Positions 25,056 through 32,010 of a DNA stretch of 64,000 nt are shown piece by piece (position 1 is the first letter of the stretch; each line of letters begins with the position of its first letter). Location: contig JBCFAO010000016.1 of assembly GCA_038562165.1 (NCBI GenBank), positions 1 through 64,000 of the forward strand, written 5' to 3'. The notes under the pieces were generated by a model. It worked only from the letters and a program-made list of their open reading frames with translations. It ran no database searches and was not told the origin of the DNA. Position numbers and translations under genes: made by a program. Origin of the DNA: WRMS01 sp038562165 (GTDB lineage: Bacteria; Bacillota; Peptococcia; DRI-13; UBA5745).

Positions 25056-25638
25056 TAGCCTCTCCTGTCTTAATGCCCGCCTGTGCCAGCAACTGGGCAG
25101 TACGGTATAGCGGCAGCCCCATTACATTAAAATAGCACCCCTCAATCCTGGGGATCAGGGAGCCGCCAAAGCCTTGTATCCCGTAAGCTCCTGCCTTATC
25201 CATAGGCTCGCCGCTATCCAGGTAAGCCTCTATCTGCTCCCGGGAAAGAGGCGCCATCCAAACCCTGGTCTCCTCATAGGCCGGCGGCGGACAGGACTTT
25301 CCCTGGTGAAAAAGGCAAATACCGGTAAACACCTGATGGCTCCTGCCGGCAAGCAGGCCCAGCATCCGGCGGCCCTCTTCCCGGTGGCCGGGCTTGCCCA
25401 GAATCTGCCCATCAATGCATACTATGGTATCTGCGGCCAATATCCAGCTATCTTTCTCCCTCAAGGCCACAGCCTCCGCTTTGGCTCTGGCCGAATCCAT
25501 AACCTGCCTGGCAGGACTGCCGGAAAGAACAAGCGTTTTCTCATCAATAGGACTGGGCTTCACCGTAAAATCTACCCCTAATAAAGCCAACAATTGCTGG
25601 CGCCGGGGAGATGCTGAAGCTAAAATTAAGTTTATCAT
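25048..25638 (-). CDS. maf: Maf family nucleoside triphosphate pyrophosphatase
   Basis: A house-cleaning nucleotide pyrophosphatase of 196 aa. Motifs: LASASPRRQQLLALLGVDF at the N-terminus, the catalytic AADTIVCIDGQILGKP, FTGICL, and DKAGAYGIQGFGGSLIPRIEGCYFNVMGLPL. It is the first gene of the maf-radC-mreC-mreD-mrdA-rodA operon. Confidence 0.95.
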   Translation of the reverse strand: MINLILASASPRRQQLLALLGVDFTVKPSPIDEKTLVLSGSPARQVMDSARAKAEAVALREKDSWILAADTIVCIDGQILGKPGHREEGRRMLGLLAGRSHQVFTGICLFHQGKSCPPPAYEETRVWMAPLSREQIEAYLDSGEPMDKAGAYGIQGFGGSLIPRIEGCYFNVMGLPLYRTAQLLAQAGIKTGEANG

Positions 25639-25711
25639 GCTTTAACCCTCGATCGTTTGGTAATTTTTGTATATTCTACCACGATTCGATGGTTTCTGTC
25701 CAGACCTGCGG

Positions 25712-25969
25712 TCAAACCCTAAAAAATATCATAATTGCTATAATAAAGCCAAGAATCGAACATAAATTCAGATGCAAAGCCGCTCCCAAGGTAATGGACA
25801 ACACCATCAAATCCAAGGTAAAAGAAGAGGACCCTAAAGAAATCAGTATCTTGCCGGCCCAGGGAGCAACAGGCTCCAGCAGGATACCGATAAAGCCGCC
25901 GATAACACCGCAGGCAATTAACAGCGCCACCAAAAGCCAGGGATTTCTGCTTCCATTATATCTCGCCAT
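25712..25969 (-). CDS. DUF4321 membrane protein
   Basis: A small 85-aa membrane protein with two hydrophobic segments (about 10-33 and 58-82) and a short polar N-terminus, matching DUF4321 of Clostridia. DUF4321 genes often lie near maf, as here. Its start overlaps the end of the HATPase gene by 14 nt. The function is unknown. Confidence 0.8.
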   Translation of the reverse strand: MARYNGSRNPWLLVALLIACGVIGGFIGILLEPVAPWAGKILISLGSSSFTLDLMVLSITLGAALHLNLCSILGFIIAIMIFFRV

Positions 25970-26504
25970 CTACACTTTTTTCCCCTTCCGTCAAAAACTC
26001 CTTCAGCCATTGGTAAACCTCCGGATTTTGAAAGGAAAGGCCATCCAGGACTTCCTTCATCTCCCCGGACTCGAAAACGAAAACCTGCTGATCCCGTCTA
26101 TGGGAATAGCGGATATTGATCTCTTCATTGCCCAGCAAAATAGCCAGCATTGTAGAGGCCATATCCCCCAGGGGCGGTCGGTCGATGTGGCTCCTTTGGT
26201 AAGAAGCGCTAACCACAGTACCTTCACCGGGCCGGGAGTCAATGGCAAAGCTGCCGCCGCAGGAAAGGGCAGTCTCCTTCAGCATGGGCAGCCCCAGACC
26301 TACCTTGCGGGTGGTACGGGTGGTATAAAAAGGGTCCGTGACTTTGGCTATGGTCTCCTCATCCATGCCCTTGCCGTCGTCGGTTATGGAAAAGGCCAAA
26401 CGGTCTTTTGAACTGTCATCCTCAATGGTGATAGTAATAATACCGGCGCCTGCAACCACGGAGTTTTGCACGATATCCAAAATATGAAGGGCTAATTCCC
26501 GCAT
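25956..26504 (-). CDS. HATPase-domain protein of redox-associated cluster
   Basis: A 182-aa protein with a GHKL-type ATPase domain (about 1-110): ALHILDIVQNSVVAGA is the N box, ITDDGKGMDEETIAKVTDPFYTTRTTRKVGLGLPMLKE carries the G1/F/G2 boxes, and SRPGEGTVVSA follows. There is no phospho-acceptor His domain or sensor, so it is not a full histidine kinase; it resembles the stand-alone ATPases found beside DRTGG/PHP genes and iron hydrogenases in Clostridia. The C-terminal ~70 residues are uncharacterised. It lies in a run with PHP and DRTGG genes. Confidence 0.83.
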   Translation of the reverse strand: MRELALHILDIVQNSVVAGAGIITITIEDDSSKDRLAFSITDDGKGMDEETIAKVTDPFYTTRTTRKVGLGLPMLKETALSCGGSFAIDSRPGEGTVVSASYQRSHIDRPPLGDMASTMLAILLGNEEINIRYSHRRDQQVFVFESGEMKEVLDGLSFQNPEVYQWLKEFLTEGEKSVDGEI

Positions 26505-26520
26505 ATTACGTTTCCTCTCG

Positions 26521-27264
26521 TTATCTGGATACTACGATGTCTCTGCCCGCCTGGCCTTTCATCGCCAGGGCCAGTTCCGCCAGGGACCACTGTTCCAGAT
26601 AGGCGATGCAGTGTATCTGCCCGATCTGTTCCAGGGCATGGGCGTCGCAGGCCGTCACATACCGGTAACCTAGCTGCTGAATCCGCTCCAGCAATTTTTC
26701 GTCCCGGGGCAAATGACGGGTGAGTTCAATGCCGTCAAAGGGTAAATAATCCGGAATAATGCCCAAAGCAGCGGTAACGCTGAAAGCCGGCCTGTCCACA
26801 TGGGCAGCGATGCAAAGGCCGCCGCAGCGGTGAGTGAAAGCAATGGCATCATCTATGCTGATATTCATAGAAGCAAGAAGCATCCTCTCTTCTTCTCCTA
26901 TCCTTTCTCCTTGACGGGAAAGCTGCCATTGATGGCCCAAAAAACGGCTGTCGTTTTTTTTGTCGGCCATAAAGGGCCGGAGGATTCCTTCAAAAGCTTC
27001 CAACGCCTCAATGGTATCGAACAAACAGACCACATGAATATCCTCCTGGGTCTGCAGCTCCATACCCGGAACAACAATTAAGCCTTTTGCTTTGCCCTCT
27101 TCCCAAAAAGGCCTGACGTTAGCGCTGGAGTTGTGATCGGTGATAGCGATAACATCCAGGCCAAAATCCAGGCAACGCTGAATCACCGGCTCCGGCAGCA
27201 TGCTGTCTTGACCGCAGGGTGACAGGGGTGTATGCATATGCAAATCGATGGCCCATTCTCTCAT
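26521..27264 (-). CDS. PHP-domain phosphoesterase
   Basis: A predicted metal-dependent phosphoesterase of 247 aa. PHP motifs in order: DLHMHTPLSPCG (metal His pair), VIAITDHNSS, PGMELQTQEDIHVVCLF, CIAAHVDRP and TACDAHALEQIG. The substrate is unknown. It overlaps the upstream DRTGG-type gene by 4 nt (ATGA) and belongs to a conserved clostridial block (DRTGG, PHP, HATPase) linked with hydrogenase or redox control. Confidence 0.88.
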   Translation of the reverse strand: MREWAIDLHMHTPLSPCGQDSMLPEPVIQRCLDFGLDVIAITDHNSSANVRPFWEEGKAKGLIVVPGMELQTQEDIHVVCLFDTIEALEAFEGILRPFMADKKNDSRFLGHQWQLSRQGERIGEEERMLLASMNISIDDAIAFTHRCGGLCIAAHVDRPAFSVTAALGIIPDYLPFDGIELTRHLPRDEKLLERIQQLGYRYVTACDAHALEQIGQIHCIAYLEQWSLAELALAMKGQAGRDIVVSR

Positions 27265-27605
27265 GACTGAAGAAGCTCCAATTTCTGAAACTTTTTAGCC
27301 AGTTCATAAGCCGTCCCCTCTGCGGAAAAAACCGGGATGCCCTCGGTCCGGGCCCGCTCCAGCACCCCTGCTGCCGGCTGGTGGCCCTCCAGAAGCACTA
27401 TGCCGGAAAGGCCCAATAATTGAGCCACTGCCACGATGTTGATATTCGTTATTACCGTAAGCCAAAGCTGGCCCCCGGCGGCTTTGCCCATAACATTGCT
27501 CAGCAGATCCCCGATATAACAGCCCTTGATCTCCATAGGCTGATCAGCCATATCCGGCAACAGCAGTTCCATACCCATGAGCCGGGCTGCTTCACCAGCC
27601 AGCAT
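27261..27605 (-). CDS. DRTGG-like domain protein (second of pair)
   Basis: A small 114-aa protein. YIGDLLSNVMGKAAGGQLWLTVITNINIVAVAQLLGLSGIVLLEG, then GVLERARTEGIPVFSAEGTAYELAKK, follow the DRTGG fold, a likely ligand-sensing domain. The ATG at 27605 is set by GGAGG 6 nt upstream; a longer open frame reads into the previous gene but lacks a start signal. It is clearly a paralogue of the neighbour at 27607 (same pattern DLLSDV...VLLTG...VVVRG...GIPLFGT). Confidence 0.8.
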   Translation of the reverse strand: MLAGEAARLMGMELLLPDMADQPMEIKGCYIGDLLSNVMGKAAGGQLWLTVITNINIVAVAQLLGLSGIVLLEGHQPAAGVLERARTEGIPVFSAEGTAYELAKKFQKLELLQS

Positions 27606-27606
27606 A

Positions 27607-27954
27607 CTATTCCTCCATCCCCCGCAGGCCAGCCTGATATAGCTTGCCAACAGCCGTATACATATTGTAGTCGGTGCCAAAGAGCGGTATGCCTTTTTCG
27701 GTGGCAATGGCCAGCATGTCTTCCGAAGGAGATTTGCCCCTTACCACCACCACCGCCGCCAGATCCAGCATCTCCGCCGTACGGATGACCTGGCCATGAA
27801 TCAGACCGGTGAGCAAAACCGTATTTGTCTCCGTAAAGGCCAGCACATCGCTGAGGAGGTCAGCGGCACAGGCCCGGGATACCTCCTTATCCTCCTGGGC
27901 ACAAGAGTTTAGGCAGGTGGCATTTAATAATCTCTGAACTTCGCTTAGCTTCAT
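27607..27954 (-). CDS. DRTGG-like domain protein (first of pair)
   Basis: A 115-aa protein, LNATCLNSCAQEDKEVSRACAADLLSDVL at the N-terminus and VVVVRGKSPSEDMLAIATEKGIPLFGTDYNMYTAVGKLYQ at the C-terminus. It is paired with a paralogue 1 nt downstream, and rex lies upstream. Known clostridial clusters place such proteins near NADH-dependent hydrogenases; none is in this window. The function is not established. Confidence 0.8.
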   Translation of the reverse strand: MKLSEVQRLLNATCLNSCAQEDKEVSRACAADLLSDVLAFTETNTVLLTGLIHGQVIRTAEMLDLAAVVVVRGKSPSEDMLAIATEKGIPLFGTDYNMYTAVGKLYQAGLRGMEE

Positions 27955-28016
27955 ATGTGTTCTCATTCCTTTCGGCCTAAAGAAAGTTCCTTGTTTCCTA
28001 ATGATGTTTGGTTTTA

Positions 28017-28682
28017 TTAATTCTTCTTTGCCCCGGATTTTTTGGCTTCCTTGCTTTCCTCGATACCCATATAAAAACTGAGCACTTCCATATTTACCGC
28101 CAAATCCACATTGCGGCAGCGGATATCCGGCGGCACCACCACGGATACAGGGGCAAAATTCAAAACAGCTTTAACACCTGCCCGGGTCAACATGTCCACT
28201 GTCTCTTGGGCGGCAAAACCCGGTACAGTAATCACGCCAATTTGGATATTGTTGCTTTTAACGAACTCATCCAGTTTATACATGGGAGAAACCGTCAGCT
28301 TGCCCACCTGTCCTCCTACTTTGCTCATGTCTTTATCGAATATCCCCATAATGTTGAAGCCCCGCTGTTCAAACCCGTTATACAGAGTAAGGGCCTTGCC
28401 CAGCCGTCCTGCACCTACAATTATGGCGGTGCGGCCTTTTTCCAATCCCAATATCTTCATGAGATTGCGGTTTAACAAACGGACATCATACCCTACCCCT
28501 CTGGTGCCAAATTCGCCAAAATAGGCCAAGTCCTTTCGCACTTGGGCAGAAGAACCATCAACCAACTCAGCAATTTCCTGGGAGGATACCCTGGCTATGC
28601 CATTGTTCTCCAACTGCTGAAGGTGTCTGGAGTAGACGGATAATCGAGTAACCGTCGCTTCCGGAATCCGCTCTGCTTTCAA
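28017..28682 (-). CDS. rex: redox-sensing transcriptional repressor Rex
   Basis: An NADH/NAD+-sensing repressor of fermentation and respiration genes, 221 aa. The N-terminal winged helix (about 8-75) reads IPEATVTRLSVYSRHLQQLE and VDGSSAQVRKDLAYFGEFGTRGVGYDV. A Rossmann domain follows with IIVGAGRLGKAL and the C-terminal swapped helix (VNMEVLSFYMG). The product is diagnostic. It is followed by the DRTGG/PHP/HATPase genes. Repeated TGGTAATT elements lie directly upstream. Confidence 0.96.
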   Translation of the reverse strand: MKAERIPEATVTRLSVYSRHLQQLENNGIARVSSQEIAELVDGSSAQVRKDLAYFGEFGTRGVGYDVRLLNRNLMKILGLEKGRTAIIVGAGRLGKALTLYNGFEQRGFNIMGIFDKDMSKVGGQVGKLTVSPMYKLDEFVKSNNIQIGVITVPGFAAQETVDMLTRAGVKAVLNFAPVSVVVPPDIRCRNVDLAVNMEVLSFYMGIEESKEAKKSGAKKN

Positions 28683-28718
28683 GTTTACACCTCTTCCCCG
28701 GCATTTTATCTAATGTAT

Positions 28719-28757
28719 TGGTAATTCCTTTTGTACTGGTAATTACTTTTGATTACC
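28719..28757 (-). promoter_or_regulatory. repeated TGGTAATT element upstream of rex
   Basis: Plus-strand TGGTAATTCCTTTTGTAC is followed by TGGTAATTACTTTTG, an 18-bp tandem direct repeat. A reversed ATTACC makes an inverted repeat with the second GGTAAT. On the minus strand TATAAT lies just upstream. This is a candidate operator; it is not the classical TTGTGAA-N-TTCACAA Rex site. Confidence 0.45.
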
Positions 28758-28765
28758 TGATTATA

Positions 28766-29554
28766 TCATACAAAACCAACATCCCACAATAACTGACGCC
28801 ATAGATTTACAACGGCCAGAGCCTGCTGCTGGGCCAGCCAAAAGGAGCGGCCGTCCTTGTTCTGCTTTAGCTCTTCAAGCCTCTCGATCCATTGAGCCCA
28901 GCCGGTTTCCAGGCTGCCAAAGGCTTGAATATCTTTCAAGGATTGATAATAAGCCCCCAACCCTGCCATTTGGCGGCGGCACTCTCTGCCTTCTTCCAGC
29001 AGCAAATCCAACCGTTTCCAGGTGGTATTTTGGGTTTCGATTTCCTCCCAGGAGCTGCCGAAAAAATCGGCTCCCCGCCGCAAATGCCGGATCTGCTGGT
29101 TGCATAGCAGCATCAATTCCGACAAATAGGAGGGTACTTCTCCGGGGCGCTGCAGCCGGCCTTCGGGAAAGCTTTTCTGTACCAGCTTGCCCTCTCTGCC
29201 GGCAGATGAAGCGGCAGCCAGCCAAGAAGCCAGGGCTTTTTCTCCATTGCTGAAACCGGCAAAGTAGGAAGGCTCTTCCTCTCCCTTACCGGCCACTTCC
29301 ACAGTATAATACGTTAATTGGTCCAATTCCACCTCATAAGAAGCGGCGCCACTTTCAGAGGCAGAGGCAGACGGATTTTCGTTGCCTCCTTCTGCCGCCG
29401 GGCCGTTGCGGCCATCGGTGGAAAAAAGCAACAAAGGGTTGCTTTGGATTTCCTCTTTTTGCAATGCCGGCAGCAATTGGCTCAGTGCTGCCAGCAATAA
29501 TACGGTCGCTAATAAGAGCAGGAACATCTGCCCCTTTTTATTTCTACGCCTCAT
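28766..29554 (-). CDS. hypothetical membrane-anchored protein
   Basis: A 262-aa protein with a basic N-terminus (MRRRNKKGQ), one hydrophobic segment (about 10-30), and a Ser/Glu/Gly-rich linker (about 44-72). The rest is helical and mostly outside the membrane (LDQLTYYTVEVAGKGEEEPSYF, LCNQQIRHLRRGADFF, LDLLLEEGRECRRQM). There are no catalytic motifs and I do not recognise a family. It lies alone between rex and a repeat-rich gap. Confidence 0.6.
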   Translation of the reverse strand: MRRRNKKGQMFLLLLATVLLLAALSQLLPALQKEEIQSNPLLLFSTDGRNGPAAEGGNENPSASASESGAASYEVELDQLTYYTVEVAGKGEEEPSYFAGFSNGEKALASWLAAASSAGREGKLVQKSFPEGRLQRPGEVPSYLSELMLLCNQQIRHLRRGADFFGSSWEEIETQNTTWKRLDLLLEEGRECRRQMAGLGAYYQSLKDIQAFGSLETGWAQWIERLEELKQNKDGRSFWLAQQQALAVVNLWRQLLWDVGFV

Positions 29555-29674
29555 GCTTTATGCCTCCGTTACCGGCAAAACTGCCTGATACAGATTATGA
29601 GGCAAAGGCTTAAAACATGTCCCCATAGTAATGGTAAATTAAAATTCCGCTTTCCGCTTTCCGTTTTCCGGCTT

Positions 29675-29807
29675 TGAAGGCTTGGCGGCTTGGCGGCTTG
29701 CCAGTTTGGGGAGGTTTGGCGGCTTGCCAGCTTGGGGCGGCTTGGCGGCTTTGCCAGTTTGGGGAGGTTTGGCGGCTTGCCAGCTTGGGGCGGCTTGGCG
29801 GCTTGCG
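29675..29807. repeat. G-rich 26-bp tandem repeat array
   Basis: About four and a half copies of a 26/27-bp unit built from GGCGGCTTGCCAG and TTTGGGGAGG / CTTGGGGCGG; units alternate so the full period is 53 bp. Guanines are concentrated on the plus strand. It lies in a 610-bp gap without a believable gene; the open frames across it are just repeat translation. Confidence 0.85.
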
Positions 29808-29841
29808 AAAAATGTCAAACAATCTCGAAAAAGCGCATATT

Positions 29842-30096
29842 GATTTTTTGAGCAAAAATGCAAGTTTGTAACGCCGATCACATCATTTTGCTCAAATTTT
29901 CAGGTTTAAAGCGGATCATTTCCTTTAAATAGTGGGCGCTTTTACTTCTGCCCCTAAATACAGTCAAATAGCGGTGCCGCTACCTTAACAAACCTGCATT
30001 TTTGCTCAGTTAGCCCAAGCGAACGAAGACAAACCTGCAATTTTGCTCAGTTAGCTAGCCACAAATGACCGCTAAACCTGCAACTTTGAACAGCCG
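29842..30096. repeat. cluster of dispersed ~27-bp intergenic repeats
   Basis: Five copies of an element containing AACCTGCA and TTTTGCTCAGTTAGC: 29842-29870 (reverse), 29884-29910, 29988-30015, 30029-30055 and 30073-30096. The same element recurs at 39.8, 41.6-41.8, 43.5-43.7, 53.9 and 54.8 kb, always outside genes. Confidence 0.75.
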
Positions 30097-30165
30097 GCCG
30101 AAATCAGCAGTTGAAACTCGGAATGCCCTAGCACCACGAATGTCGTACCTGTTTCTGAGCTAAGT

Positions 30166-31950
30166 TTACTCAGTCCACTTCTTCCTTAATTCGCCTACCA
30201 AATAAAAGGAGCCGGTGCATAAAACCAGGTCTTTTTCCCCCGCCTGGACTATGGCCTCTTCCAGAGCCTGACGACAATCTTCAATATAATCCACCCTGCC
30301 GGCGGCGCCGGTAAAGCCCCGGGCCAACTCCTGCCAATGGCCGGCTCTGGCGGATAAGGGTTTGGTAATAATGACACTGCTGACCAACGCATCTAAATAG
30401 GAAGCAGCCTTAAGCCGGTCCTTGTCTTCCACCATGCCCATGACTAATATTACTTTTTCGTAATCCCGGCGGTTTTCTTGCAGCCAGGCCGCTAATTGAT
30501 GCAGGCCGTCGGGATTGTGGGAGCCGTCCAGCACCACTTGGGGATGCTCCTGGACCAGTTCCAGGCGGCAAGGCCAGCTAACCTTTTGCAAACCACGGCG
30601 CAAAGCATCTTCCGTCAGAATTGCCTTCTGCCGGCTTGGCCTCAGGGCTGCTTTTTCCGGCACTGCCCCTTGCAGTACTGCCTCTTGCGGCGTTGCCTCT
30701 TCCGGCATTGCCTCTTGCGGCACCGTCTCTTGCGGCGTTGCCTCTTCCGGCACTGCCCTTTGCTCAAAAGCGCCGGTTCCGGCCAATATCTCCCAAGCCC
30801 GCACCACGCAAGCCAAATTGACGCATTGGTGCTGACCGGCCAGAGGCAGATAAAGCTTTTCATACGTTCCCACGGGCGTGGTCAAGGTCACTTCTTGGCC
30901 TGTGAGACCCAGGCTTTTTGTATGCCAGCTACATTCTTGCCAAACCTGAGACAAGGCAAGGGCAGCCGCCCCTGCTTGCTCCGCCTGCGCAGTTCCCTGG
31001 GCTTCTGCCCTCTCCTGCTCCGCTTTTGCAGCACCCGACACGCTTACCACTCCCGACGCCTTCACTGCTTCCGACACGCTTACCACTCCCGGCGCCTTCA
31101 CTGCTTCCGGCACGCTTACCACTCCCGGCGTGCTTGCCTTTTCCGGCGTGCTTGCGGTTCCCGACACCTTTGCGGCTTCCGGCGTGCTTGCGGCTTCCTG
31201 TACTTTCGCAAATTCCCGGCAAATCACCGCCAAAGCTGCCGGGTCGTCGCAAGCCGTTACCAGCGGGGTGCCGGCTTTGATGATGCCGGCCTTTTCGCCG
31301 GCAATTGCGGCGGTGGTATTGCCCAGAAAGCTTTCATGATCCAGAGAAATATTGGTGATAACGGTCATGAGGGGCCGGGGAATCACATTGGTGGCATCAT
31401 AGCGTCCGCCCATACCTGTCTCCAGGACCAACACATCCACCTTTTGGCGGCAAAACCAGAGGAAGGCCATAGCCGTCAGTATCTCAAACTGGGTAGCCCG
31501 CCGGTCAAGAACTGCCGCCGTTCGCTGGGCCGCCGCCTCCGTTTCCGCCAGAAGGGCCAAAAGCTCTTGATCGCTGATCATGGCGCCGTTGACCCGAAAG
31601 CGTTCGTTATAGGAAATCAGGTGGGGAGAGGTATAGAGCCCGGTGCGCAAACCGGCCTCCCGCAGGCAGCTCTCCAGCATGGAGCAAACGGAGCCTTTGC
31701 CGTTGGTGCCGGCCACATGAATGACGGCCAGGTCTGCCTGAGGATTGCCCAACTGCCGGAGGAGCTCCAAAATAACGGCCAGCCCCGGCTCAATACCAAA
31801 AGAAGAGACCCGTTCCAGGGCCTCCTCAAAAGTGGGCTGAGAGACTTTGTCCAGAGCCTTCATCCTATCCGTTTTATCTATTGCATTCATCTTATCCGTC
31901 TCATTCGTACTGGTCATATCTGCGTTATCCATAGATTTCCCTTCATCCAT
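30166..31950 (-). CDS. folC: bifunctional dihydrofolate/folylpolyglutamate synthase with repeat insertions
   Basis: Adds glutamate to dihydropteroate and folates. The Mur-ligase-like fold is clear: HVAGTNGKGSVCSMLES (P-loop, 79-95), YTSPHLISYNERF, LETGMGGRYDATNV, NISLDHESFLGNT, DGSHNPDGL and MGMVEDKD. Its 594 aa far exceed the usual ~430 because of two low-complexity insertions: residues 250-330 (GVVSVPEAVKA-type 12-residue units) and 397-436 (PEEATPQEA-type 5-residue units). The N-terminus also carries Asp/Met/Thr-rich repeats ahead of the family start (about residue 38); the true start among several ATGs is unclear. It is downstream of valS, as is usual. Confidence 0.93.
   Translation of the reverse strand: MDEGKSMDNADMTSTNETDKMNAIDKTDRMKALDKVSQPTFEEALERVSSFGIEPGLAVILELLRQLGNPQADLAVIHVAGTNGKGSVCSMLESCLREAGLRTGLYTSPHLISYNERFRVNGAMISDQELLALLAETEAAAQRTAAVLDRRATQFEILTAMAFLWFCRQKVDVLVLETGMGGRYDATNVIPRPLMTVITNISLDHESFLGNTTAAIAGEKAGIIKAGTPLVTACDDPAALAVICREFAKVQEAASTPEAAKVSGTASTPEKASTPGVVSVPEAVKAPGVVSVSEAVKASGVVSVSGAAKAEQERAEAQGTAQAEQAGAAALALSQVWQECSWHTKSLGLTGQEVTLTTPVGTYEKLYLPLAGQHQCVNLACVVRAWEILAGTGAFEQRAVPEEATPQETVPQEAMPEEATPQEAVLQGAVPEKAALRPSRQKAILTEDALRRGLQKVSWPCRLELVQEHPQVVLDGSHNPDGLHQLAAWLQENRRDYEKVILVMGMVEDKDRLKAASYLDALVSSVIITKPLSARAGHWQELARGFTGAAGRVDYIEDCRQALEEAIVQAGEKDLVLCTGSFYLVGELRKKWTE
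30643..30762. repeat. 15-bp tandem repeats inside folC
   Basis: About seven copies of a 15-bp unit (plus strand CCTCTTGCGGCGTTG and variants), in frame, encoding P(Q/E)EA(T/V/M) units near residue 397-436 of FolC. Confidence 0.85.
30961..31203. repeat. 36-bp tandem repeats inside folC
   Basis: In-frame units of about 36 bp (plus strand GCTTACCACTCCCGGCGCCT then TCACTGCTTCCGGCAC, with variants), plus degenerate flanks, encoding the Ala/Val/Ser/Lys-rich residues 250-330 of FolC. Confidence 0.85.
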
Positions 31951-31955
31951 CCCTT

Positions 31956-32010
31956 AATCATCATCCTTCAATCATCATCCTTCAATCATCATCCTTCAAT
32001 CATCGCCCTT
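31956..32010. repeat. 14-bp tandem repeat between valS and folC
   Basis: Three perfect copies and one degenerate copy of AATCATCATCCTTC fill the gap between the valS stop and the folC start. This is the third distinct repeat array in and around folC. Confidence 0.9.

Noticed and set aside
29610..29881. Small proteins across the G-rich tandem array
   Set aside because: The frames are open only because the repeat unit lacks stops; no ribosome site and protein-like composition absent.
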